Shown piece after piece: positions 52,867 through 64,000 of a DNA stretch of 64,000 bases (position 1 is the first letter of the stretch; each line of letters begins with the position of its first letter). The translations under genes and the position numbers were made by a program. This DNA comes from Pelecanus crispus (taxonomy: Eukaryota > Chordata > Aves > Pelecaniformes > Pelecanidae): NCBI RefSeq assembly GCF_030463565.1, contig NC_134643.1:124168309-124232308 (forward strand), given 5' to 3'. The notes under the pieces are model-generated. The model searched no databases. It saw only the letters and a list, made by a program, of their open reading frames with translations, and was not told the DNA's origin.

Positions 52867-55800
52867 AATCACAGAAAAGAAACAAGAAGCTGAAAAGCAT
52901 AAACTATCAGTACTGTTCCGCACTTGATAAGAAAAACTTTATGTCACTCAAAGTGGGGGGAAATAACACTGAAATTTTGATCAAAGTCCCCCTCCTCTAG
53001 TAGTTTTGAATATTCAAGATTGCATGCAAGGAATGGTTAAAACTTTGGTTTCAATCTACTATTATTAGATAAAATCAATCTGACTTGTCTAGACAGTCAC
53101 TACTTGCTATTCAATCCTACTGTGACAGCATGGGATCTTCCCATAAACAGTTTTTCATGTATGCCTTTGTAGGATCTAAAGCAAAATCATAATTTTTGTG
53201 GTTCTGTTTCCCCGTGTTAGTATGCACTTAATCACTATTTATCTACAGTGTTTCTAAGAGATCTTGGAAAGCTAAACAATAACTATTGGCAAAACATTTC
53301 TAAAACCACAGATGGATGATGATATAAAAGCACAAAGAGCATACTAGTGCTGTTTCTAAAAAACGATACAGTTAGTGACTTAGATACGTTCAGCACTGCT
53401 GTTCTACTACTCTGTGTTATTATTCTGCATAAGTAATGTTAGGAAGAGTTTGCATGTTCACCAAAGTCCCTCATTGGGAGCAACTTGAAGGACATGCGTT
53501 GTTCGGGCTCTGAACTTCTGACTTTGCACAGGTAGTGAAGGCCTGTGCGTACTATTTCTAACCCCATGGGTGACACAGAGCAGTAACGTGTATTTCTAAA
53601 AAAATCGGAGACAATAGCACAATGGTCTAAGATTGAGCTGTAACTATCATGTTTATCACATACCCATGGCTGGGGATGAAGGCACTTGGATGTCAGAGAA
53701 ACAAATCAAACAGTGGATGTGCAAAGGACTGCAAAATTACTACAGGAAAAGGTTTTATGTAAAACCTCTTATTCTCTCACAACCACAGGCATCATGCTCC
53801 AGAAATATGACATTGTTGCACACGTTCAAATATGCTGTGCCTTTGCCTTAGAGTACAATGAATGTCTGACAGCAGTTCTAACCATAAACTCATCTACTGC
53901 TACGCATTGAAAAGCACTGCTGAAACAGCTTCAGGGAACTCACAAATTACCATGCCTAGTTCTAGGCGTCTGTATCGGAGTCACCTGGACTTTCATTTTC
54001 CATCCATCTACTGAATGTCAAGGCCAACTAATATTTCACTAGTCATGCAACAGATGCACAGTAAAACCACAGCATTTGTTATGTCCGATAATCCAACGCA
54101 AGGTACACAGGAAATTTTAGAAGGTTCTCAGATTCCTGGAGGTAGTGTCTATACAACATCCAGATCTGATATCCATGCAGTAGAGATCCAAGATTGATTA
54201 CAGCAAAACAACTTAAGCTAAACTATACATTAAACAATATACAAGCACAAAAGAAATTTTTTACTTTGTCATGCCTTCCCACCTTTAAATGCATATGGTC
54301 TTTGGTAGCTAATCACATGTTCAATCATTTTCTTCTAGCTGAAAAATCAAAACAGTGAACTTCATGACACTTTTTCCTTTTTTAAATATGTGTTTGATGC
54401 TCATCAAATCAAGTTAGAAGTCTTTTGACTACTTCTGTTTACAATGACGCAAATGAGATCAAGTATATCTGCAGCCACCCAAGATATTTCAAGTGTGTTC
54501 CAAGACACACGACCCAGTTCCGACATACTGATGCAAAAACCATGTACAGCCACTGCAAAAAATGCTTAAATCTCACTCCAGTCTGTGAAATTACAGACAC
54601 AATTGAACAGAGATTCATCTCTGCACAGACCTATAAGATACTTTCAGGTCTTGAAGTTTTAATTATTTGTGAATCATGGGCATAATACAGTCCAAATATC
54701 CTTTGAAGTCATTACTGTTAACTGCATTGCAATACACAGAATATTCTATTTTTATTGTATGAAATAATTGATGCATGATATTACAGAATAGTAATATTAG
54801 GTCCCTGGTTAAATGCCAACTGTGCAATTACTTTCTGCCTATCTAAAATTCCAGTGCAGTTGCATTTAGCAATGGTAGTGGGCATGTTCCGTCCTGAATG
54901 TTTGCCTGGCTTCACTTCTGCCTAAGGAATACCCTCCTTCATTTTAGACATGTCGAATAAATTGAGATATTTGCGCATTCAACACCTTAATTTTTAAAAC
55001 TACATTTTTTTGCTGTGTATTTAAAAACACGCACACACTGGAATTCAGAAACTAGGAAACAAAGCTCAATGGGAAATGTCATACTTCTACCCATTATATG
55101 AAATCACCTCAGCAACAAACTACAGCAGCTGTTTGTCGGCAAAACACAGTATTACCTTGCTCTTCACAGGAAGGAATTTGGAAAGTATTTTTGAACTGAA
55201 AACTGCAAGAGAAGTTCAGGCAGGAAGTAATTACGCTCTCTCAGTTATGAAGGAGACTTCATTATGCAACTCATTATCCAGTAAAATTGGTCTCTAAGAG
55301 AATACAGTTTAAGAATAAGATGAGAAGACAGAACAAGAATAAGATGATGGGCAACAACACTGACAAGGATTAACTTTTTTCCTGAAAGACTTCAAGGCTA
55401 GAAGAGACTTCCCAAGACCTTGAGAGGAAGAAGTGGTCAAAACCTCAACATCATGTCCAATCTGAATACGCAAAATATTACATGTACATTTAGGCTCATA
55501 AAATGAACTTTAAAAATACTTCTTTCCTTCTCCTTCCCTTTTTTTGGTAGACTGGCTAACCCATACAACTTTTACCATAGTTAAGAAAAACATACTGCCT
55601 CAAGGATTGATATGCTCTTTTTCTTGCCACCTTCCACTGAATCTAGGCTTCAGTTTGTTAGCTTGACATCTGAAATCCAGTATTTAATGAAGAATTACTA
55701 TCCTAATCTAACTGTCCTAGCTTACAATGACAGTCATGAAAAGAGAGCAAACAAAATGCACATAATTATTGTAAGACTTGTGTAGATGCAACTAGGTTAA

Positions 55801-56798
55801 ATTTAAAGATTTACCAAATTTACCATTAGACAAAATGGCAACTGGAGGGGAACAACAAACCCCAGAAGATAATAACTGGCATCCTACAAATAACAAGCTG
55901 ACTGACTTCATGAGGAGCCCAGCACTCACACTTCTCAGGAAGACAGCAGACACTCTTATCTCAACTCCTTACTCAGCACGGTCACTGTACTCTTCTGAGC
56001 TGTATAAGGCCATCAGAACAATGTACGCATCATGATAAACATAACGTACAAAACCATTAATGCAACGTCTTCACTTACACAGTAAGACAAAAAGACTTCC
56101 AACATCTTTTTTTTCCTCTATGAAAATGGATGGTGGTCTCTTCTTGCCATCACACAGCATTATGTTAATGCAAGAGTCTTAACAGCCAGCCACCTTTTGT
56201 AATTAGACACTTCTTCAGCAGTCATGGCAGATATACAGTTATTTGTTTCTATTTTAAGAGCACAGGCACCTACAAACTTTGCTGAAACAGAAATACTGAA
56301 TAACGTGTCCCAGCACACTTTGAAACTACTTAATCTCACAAATCATTAAAAAGTAAAAAGAAAAATCCTTACTTGCTGAATGCTGCTGGTTCAATCCTAC
56401 ATACAAACTTAAAACGGAAAGGTTGCATTTATTTACATTTACATAATAATTTTTTACATTAGTCACTCTTGCTTTTAGTGACATGAAACATCCTGTTTTC
56501 AACACATTTAAATTAGATGAAAAAAGACTACAAAAATGGTACATACACTAAACTCTATTTCATCTACACGTCTTCAGTATAAGAAGCCTCTTTGGGCCAG
56601 GTTTTTCCCACTAAAGCAAAGATCTTATAAAAGAGGCTTGTGGCCCCTTTATATTAACTGATACAGTTAAGACTTACACTAGCACATATATAACTTTCTG
56701 CACTGGAAATATATTAGAAGGTTCTTTTAATTTAAACTACTCATAAAGTAGTTGGATGATCACTAATGCAGGCAGCTGTCCTAAAACTCCAAGGCTTT

Positions 56799-56828
56799 AA
56801 GTAAAAAAAAAAAAAGATTAAAAAAAAG
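56799..56828. repeat. A-rich low-complexity tract
   Basis: Two runs of A (12 and 8 or so) separated by GATT. No recognisable retroposed body lies upstream. Confidence 0.8.
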
Positions 56829-59800
56829 CCTCTGCAAGCATAACAGTCCTTTTTATTCCACCTGCGCATAACACTGATATGTTGTAGCACATGGTATTAT
56901 GCATCAATCTCAGAAGTTAATCTAGGAGAGTAATCAAGCAACGCATGCACTGAAACAACTTTTTCTTACACAGGTAGAAAACAGCCATCAGAGAGCTACA
57001 GTTTTATAAGATAACTATTTCAGCAATAATGAACATTTTTTGTCTTTTGAGACTTTGTTAACATCAAAGCGGCAACACTGGAGAAATTGCTTAGCTCATG
57101 TCAGCCAAGGTACTCATTTTGGTCCTGAATGTTACTGTAAACAGTAACTGTTTATACCTTCAAATCAAAGAGGCTTCTCAGCACAAGAGACTTCCCAGAA
57201 AGCCAAAAAAATTGGTCCCATTGTGTTTGTATGCCTATGTCCCTATGCATGGGTGTATGGTTATTTCCAAATATAAAATAAAAAAGGAATAATGCATTTT
57301 AAGCTCTGAAATATGTATTAAATAAGAATTCCATAGTTTCAGTTCATTCTTCCCATAGAGCAATATATGTCCTTGGTATTAATTCTCTTAAATTCCTATG
57401 ATTGTTAAACCACAAAAATACACATTTAATCTGCTGACATTTCACTCATTAGTTGCTTCACATCCTACTGAGGTTAAATTTTCACTAAAATCTTTCCTAT
57501 CTTTAAGTTTAAATAAATTGTACTGTCATGTCTTGCAAATCTTTTTGTTTTCGTGAGTTACTTCAACAATTATCTCAATCATTTAAAATAGGGAATTTTG
57601 AGAAACAAAGAAATAGTACTATCCTTTAGGAAAAAAGATCTGTACACTATTAAGCCTGCTCCTTATTAAATTAAGCTTACAAGCAGTTAGTTTCTTTTAG
57701 CTAGGTGGTTTACAGCATCTTCCCATGCTATAACAAACAAACAAAACCTTTCTGGGATCTTCTCTTCCCATATTCAAATTCCTCATATAATTCAAATAAA
57801 AAGAAGGGAGAGCTGAAATGAATATAGAACTGAACTGTCTTACACAAACTTATTAACAAGTTTCTGCACACCTATAGAAACAGGAGTCACGGTTTCAGTT
57901 TCCCCCTTCCCCTGATTTTCCTGTTAATCATCTGCAACTGCAACTTATCCCTGCTGAACATTACGTTAACTTTGCATCTTTTGCAACTGACTGGAATTGT
58001 ACTATTAGAATAGCAAGATACCTTTCAATGTAAGCACTATAATGAGATCTTTAATTAAAAACCTGACAGTCTCTCACTTTAAGATGGGGCCTCAGCTCTT
58101 TATTTCCCTTTTTTATTGGTAATAAGCATTTCTTAACACAATATCATGTATGTCAGTTTTCAGTTTTTGAACACTAAGATGGAAAAGAAGTAAACGCATA
58201 AAAAAATGAAAATGCCCCCTGCAGGTATTAATCAAAATCCTTCCAGTGGAAAAGGACCATCAACTGAAATAATCAATATAAACCAAAAGATATGGATCCT
58301 TGGGATCTGGCTCAGACGTTAACTTTGTTCGTTTGCTTGTTTTATTTATTTTTATTTCAACTATGGATTGCCACTGAAAAGGGCAAACAAGCAGTTTCAC
58401 TGGTTCAAGTGGTAAGTTTTCTTGAAACTTTGTTACTGATATTCTGGCATTTGCTGCATTTTGTTTTCAAAAATTTTGTCTATTTAATGGACCTCTTTAC
58501 TTGGAGTTGCTCATACAGCAGCAAACTCTTTACTTTGGGCTCCTTGTTCATGTGCTATTTATCCTCATTCTAGAAAATACTTCAATACATATACAGACAT
58601 CTAGCACTTGTAATTTACAGACAATAATTAGTAACTCAAGAATTTGACTTTAAAGGAACTCATCAGCTAGCACTTTCCATCCTAAGCTCTATATTACAGC
58701 TAATGGCCTCCAAGGTAGCCACACAACTCTCAGAAAATTCCCTCCAACAACTGAGACACCTGCATTATATGTTGTTAGCGGTTAAGCATTCAAATATCAC
58801 AAGATCTGCTGATGAGAACAAAGAACACATTGCAAAGCATCACTGGCCTCTGCTTTTATTTTTGTAGACTAGCAAATCTTCTACAAAATAACTAGAGTCG
58901 AGGGCAACTCCTCCCGGTCCAGAATCAAGCCATAGAAAGTCTATGGATTTTCATACTCTTCAGTACTATGATGAAAAATATTTTCCCCTCAAAACCCACA
59001 GAGCATTCTATACAGAAGAAATCCCTCCACCCTTCAAAAAAATAAAATTTCGCTCTACTGATGACAGTTTTCAAGAACAGATCATGCCTTGCCTTCCTTG
59101 CCTCCAGGAACCAAGTACACGTTTTCAGAAAAAACATTTGGGATCAGTTCTTGGGTGCTTTTTATGCTGGCAGTGCATCAGGAAGGAACATGACCTCCTC
59201 CGCTCTGTGGCAGGTTAAGCAGTCTGATTGAACATTGCTGCTAATTAAGAGCTCTTGTTGTTTGGCAGGACCACCGGAGTACCTTCTGCACTTGTTCATG
59301 ACAACAGCACCTCTTTCAGAAATTAACTCTTGATGAGTGCAGACAGGGGGCCCAGCTGGTTCTCCCAAATCCTCCAACTATATAAATGAAGCGTAATAAG
59401 AACACTGGTGACTACCAAGGGAAGAAAGGCTATTCGTGACCTCTTTTTAAAAAACAGAGTATACTTTTACATTGACTTAATTTTCTACATTGGGGGTAGA
59501 TAACGCAGCTGGGAACTGTGTGAACAGAACTAAAAATCACAGGAGGTGATAGTGAACAATTCGTAAGAAATATTTTATTAGGCAAGCTAAAATATAATTT
59601 TGTTCACAGAGCTTTCAAAATCAATAAATAATATTCGGTAATCAGGCTACAAAAAGAAAGTTTCACAACAAAAGCTGAGGATGAAGAGGAAAAGGTTTTG
59701 TGAAAAAAAGCATTTTATTAAAACTGATTTGATATTTCATTTCTAAATCTTTAGGATGCATTCAGAAATGCAGCTTTCTAATATTCAAAAGGGACGTTCC

Positions 59801-62800
59801 ACATGTATAAATAGTACAGGTTACCCTATAAAACACACACAGAGCTAAATCCTTCACAAAATACAACCCACTCCCGTTCAGTGTTAATATTGCAGCATAT
59901 AGCGTCAACTGGCAAATCACTGGCATCTCTGCTGACATTTCCGCAGGTTAGCATGATTTTGCCCATCTGAAGAGGCGCTCCCTGAAGACTTGGCATGAAA
60001 CACCCTAGAAGAGCAATGGCAGGAAGCTCGCCGTTATCTTGGCTGTACTTTGCACGGGATTTCAGACTTCAGGACAGCTTGCTTAACACTACATCCAAAT
60101 CAAATTCAAAAGGTGAAGTCTACAGATTGACTTCCAGATAAAACTAGAATGGATACCAAGCTGATAATTAAGTAGCAGAAGTACTGTCTACTAGTATACT
60201 AAAATGCCACAGCCACAAAACAGCGATTTTTTGTTCCTTTGTATTGTTTCAGAATCTGATCTTTGGACAAAGATCCTATGCGTCTGTCAGCCTTAACTTG
60301 GTTGTTAAGAGCCGAAGCTTATGGAGATGTAAGAATAATTATTACTATTTTAAAATATTTATATCAGTATGGCCTATTATATTACGTAGCGATTAGAAAT
60401 AATTACATACAGAGATAACTATATATGCAAAGTGCTTGACTGCACCCTTCTGTGCAAGACACCATCAATCAGATATGACAAAAGAATGTGAAAAGCTATG
60501 ATGATTGGAAACAATCATTTCCCTCAGTGAGAAAAAAATGCATTTTAAAACAATTCAGTCCTTGTATTCTCTTCTGCCTCCCACCCTTTGGTTACATCTT
60601 GTATGAAGCCTTAATTTCAAGGTAGCCTATGTTAGAAAAATCTGAGAGCGGGCAATATATATTTGCTCACTTAAAAAAAGAAGTAGTGAGAATATAGTAA
60701 GAGCAGTAAGCAAATATTTTCATAAAGTGCCCAAGGAAAGACATCTTTTCATGTGTTTCACTGGGATGAAAAATACCACCAGAAACAAATACTTGGACAC
60801 ATATACATGAGATGTGAACTGTACATGTTTTGTGTGACTGAAAAGTTTGTAATATACATCTTTCCTTTATTATTATTTGCTTTTTTCCTTCTGAGATGAT
60901 TTCTACTTGAAAAAAGTAACCAAACGTTTAACCTAAACAAAGATTAAGGATGCCTCTGTGGTCAGCATACTCAGAGAGCATTCAGATTATTCATGATATT
61001 TTAGTAGTGGTAAGATGTTACTGCAAACCTCACACTGTGGTGGCACGTGTGTATTTTTTAAGGTGCCTCAGCTTCTGAAATCCTGCAAATATACACTTCA
61101 GTTTAAAGTGTATAGTTAAAACACCAGCCACAACGGGTCCATAGGTCAGTTGGAAAAACATGACCTAAAAGTCCAAATAGCAAATAAGTACCCCCACAGC
61201 TACTTCTTCTTAATCTGAGTATCAGTGAACGTACAGAGCTAGTACCAACATAATTTTTTTTTCCTTTTATGTTGGTAAAAAATAGGAGAGAACTGACTCT
61301 CTTTTTCTAATTGCATAGTTTCAACAGTCTCCTTCCAGCTTCTTCAACGTTTTTCTTCTATGTGGAACCAAGCATTGTGGACCTGCAGGAGGAGGGCTGG
61401 AGCACAAAGAGAAAGTACCTATGAATCAGCTGAATCAGAAAGGAAAAATATGAACCGTTGTTAATAGCTGCATCTATGACAGAGGTGTACAGAAGCGCAG
61501 TAAGTTTTCATTGACCATTTTCAACTGTGAAATACAGCACTAAAAATGGAAGCAGCCTATGATGGCCATCTTTCAGTACAAGGTTTTCCACTGGATTAAG
61601 TACTCTCTCACATTCATATCCCAAACTAAACTCCAATGGACAATGTTTGAGGGCAGCAATAGAAGATGGCATGGAAGATTTTTACCTTAGTTTCTCAATA
61701 AACCTCTTTAGCTTATAGGATGGATAGTAATTATTATTAAAGTCCTGAGTAACTGTAGATTAAGATTGCACATAAATCACCTTTTAACAAGTAACTTCCA
61801 TTCATACCCTTTCCACTTTTCCACGACAGCTTTAGGAAATGCTTCCTATTCGTTATGATTCCTGTTCTGTCAAATGATCTCTCTACCTTTTCTGGATGAG
61901 GGCAAAGGGGGAAGAGAAAGCTGCATACTGAATCTCAGGCCTTCATTTAGGAGCACAATTATGTGTTGTAGTGGGCTTCAGATTTCCTCAAACAAGCCCT
62001 TTTTCCAAAATCACCAATCGGTAAGTGCTCAAAGGCAACACAGCCTCAATTAAAGGTATCTTTAAGCCATCTGTTAGTTTTGGGAAGAAGGTGATTCAAG
62101 ACTCCCCATACAACCAGTAATTCTTTTTGTGATGGAAACAGCTGCATCCAGGCTAAAGGAAGGTATATTCCACAGCCTCAAGGTGTTAAAAGAAAGAACA
62201 GACTTAAAACAAGATTTCTGAACAAATATTAGAGGCAGGGAATTGTGAAAGGAAAAATTCAGAATCCAGCTAGAGTGGGAGACATTGAAAGTACAGCCCA
62301 GGGCTCGAGGAGGGGATTGAAAAATGCCTCTTATTCCAAAAAGCATTCCAGATAAAACTATGGTACTCCGTATCATGCTATATGTTAGAGCATTGTACTG
62401 TACTCGGCACATACACTATTTTATACAGTCAAAACACTGTGTAAAGTAATAATTACAGACTCAGTTTGTTCATCAATGAATTTCTACAGAATGGACAGTC
62501 TACAAAACAAATGCAAAACCAATGGCTCAGTAGCAAATGGGCAAATTTAATGTGGATAACTGCATATATACTTTCAAAATAATCTCTCTAAAATTCAGGG
62601 AGATTTTTTTCTTGAATAATCTATTGGGAAAAAAAATAAAACAAACTCTGAGGGAAAATTTTCATAGTAAATCTTGTTGCACAGTGGCAACATTGTAGTT
62701 AAAGGATCAGGTTCTGGGTCTGACTGATTAAAGGTTTGTTTCTTCTCAATTTGCAGCTCAGAGGCTTCCTGAGCCAAAGGCAGTATCTTTCCATGTAGCA

Positions 62801-63639
62801 ACCCTCAACGGGTATCTTTTCTAAGAACTCATCTGTGCAGCGATTTTATTTGCATTTAAGGAATGACTTTTACATCTTTATATACTCTGTCATCGGAAAA
62901 GGCATACTTTATACGCACGCATTGCTCATTACATATCTTTCATATCTCGTTTGAAGGCGGTTTCTTTCACACGCTGACAGTCTTTTTCTCTTAAGTCACA
63001 CTCCTAAATTCTCCCAAAACATTTAGCTGGGAGATGTGACACACAATTCTTAAAATCACTTAGAAGTCAAACAGAAAAATTAAACAGCTTTATTCTGTGG
63101 GCAGAGGAAGTGATTCAACCTTAGAGAAGACACATACCAACAGTTGGTGCCCTTGCAGGTGATCACAGTAGAGGCTAAGCTCAGAAGACCAGTGGTAGTG
63201 CACAAAACCCTACTTTATGAATAAGCATTTTTTCTTAGGATAACTTGCAACTATTACAAATAATATAATCGTTATGTTATAATTATTATGTTTACCTAAA
63301 GAAATTTGGATTTAATTCTTTAAGTTGGAAAAGAAAAAGACATAGTTAAAGATGGAATGAATTAAGAGTTGAGAGAAAGCTGCTCAACAACCACCACAGT
63401 GGCCACTTAGTACCCTTAATTTGCAGAGTGCCAGTAGCCATCACCCAGGCACAGGGAGGGATACAGAATCAAGGCGGCTAATGCCAAGAAGTTCAAGAAC
63501 AGATGGTCTAACAAGAGATAGTACCTTTCTTTGCGTGCTATACCTAACTTAAACACTTAGGCCATCACAGCAAAGAACCGTAACAATATTACAAATTATT
63601 TTTCTATATTATTCTTCAGGCTAAGTCACTTCTCTTCAT

Positions 63640-63870
63640 ATCATATTTGGATCCCTGAAGATGTCATCATGGTCAACACGTAGCCAATTAGCTTGTGCAA
63701 CCTTCCTTCAGTTTGAACCCATCCAACCTCATCACTGTATTGTTTTCTGAACTTCCCCAAGTTTGTTTTCATCTTTCTCCACTCATGAATATTCAGATTG
63801 TATGTAACACTCCAGGAGCATTTTTGCTAGAAAGGCACAGACAGGGAATATGACCAATCAGCAAAGACTG
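63640..63870 (-). mobile_element. Possible CR1/L3-like LINE trace
   Basis: On +, CCTTCCTTCAGTTTGAACCC, then CATCTTTCTCC and ACACTCCAGGAGCATTTTTG, roughly follows the antisense CR1 3'-half order (ccttctcttCAGgcTGAAC, catcttt..., gtACTCCAGgtg). It is highly diverged and judged by eye. Confidence 0.3.
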
Positions 63871-64000
63871 AATTACTTCTATTTCACAATTTACTCTCCC
63901 AAAAAATGAGAACACCATATCTTCACAATGTCCTGTCAAGGTCTACACACAGCAACGATAATGCATTTCTTCTTTGACAAAATTACTTGACTCCAGATTT

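Larger units (their letters stand above)
37125..64000 (-). other. HLCS: Large HLCS intron (5' end outside window)
   Basis: At least 26.9 kb without an HLCS exon I can recognise. I searched the - strand for the expected upstream segment ending in LLDG and for the long N-terminal exon; the latter would show as an open frame of several hundred codons, and none exists. Human HLCS also has very long introns. Contents recognised are a CpG cluster near 38.2 kb, a 218-codon + strand open frame at 39.8-40.5 kb, CR1/L3-like relics and simple repeats. The rest, especially 50-62 kb, is AT-rich sequence with nothing I can name. Confidence 0.65.

Noticed and set aside
55380..55445. GAAAGACTTCAAGGCTAGAA... 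as a CR1 3' end
   Set aside because: It lacks the ATTCTATGAT tail and the GGTTGGA core, so the resemblance is too weak.
62074..62412. 112-codon - strand frame resembling transposon antisense
   Set aside because: I could not match it to any family, and its length is within chance given how many frames are present.

Overview
This is vertebrate nuclear DNA, almost certainly from a bird. It is AT-rich and intron-dominated, has spliced exons with GT-AG boundaries, and carries CR1-type LINE fragments whose 3' ends have the avian form (an ATCATAGAATCATAGAAT motif at 11,385). The species cannot be named from the sequence. No bacterial, viral or CRISPR-like system is present.

Two genes account for all the coding sequence I can defend. 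The + strand carries the 3' half of SIM2 (single-minded 2, a bHLH-PAS transcription factor): five coding exons at 3148-3254, 8844-8991, 10867-11035, 12243-12651 and 19538-20265. They are joined in consistent phase and run from PAS-B through the nuclear localisation signal to the stop. The bHLH and PAS-A exons lie upstream, outside the window. The - strand carries the 3' end of HLCS (holocarboxylase synthetase, the biotin-protein ligase): five coding exons at 37057-37124, 35882-36042, 32673-32787, 28808-29021 and 28131-28299. They encode the whole visible catalytic core (GRGGNIW, then KWPND) and the C-terminal domain. The rest of the window, 37125-64000, reads as one HLCS intron. The genes converge tail to tail with about 7.9 kb between stop codons, the same neighbours and orientation as on human chromosome 21q22.

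Layout: 1-3147 SIM2 intron; 3148-20265 SIM2 exons and introns; 20266 to about 21490 likely SIM2 3' UTR; 21.5-27.2 kb intergenic, with CpG-retaining blocks; about 27.2-28.1 kb likely HLCS 3' UTR; 28.1-37.1 kb HLCS terminal exons; 37.1-64 kb HLCS intron with old CR1/L3-like relics and a small CpG cluster near 38.2 kb.

The two genes have no known functional link: SIM2 is a nuclear developmental regulator, and HLCS is a housekeeping enzyme that biotinylates carboxylases. Best leads: an intron-retention reading frame after the penultimate SIM2 exon that resembles the mammalian SIM2s short isoform; a SIM2 last exon about 100 residues longer than the human one; a perfect 14-bp hairpin enclosing a poly(A) signal in the SIM2 3' UTR; a CpG cluster with an adjacent splice-donor-like site inside HLCS; a 218-codon open frame of unknown nature; and a related pair of segments on either side of an old LINE relic.
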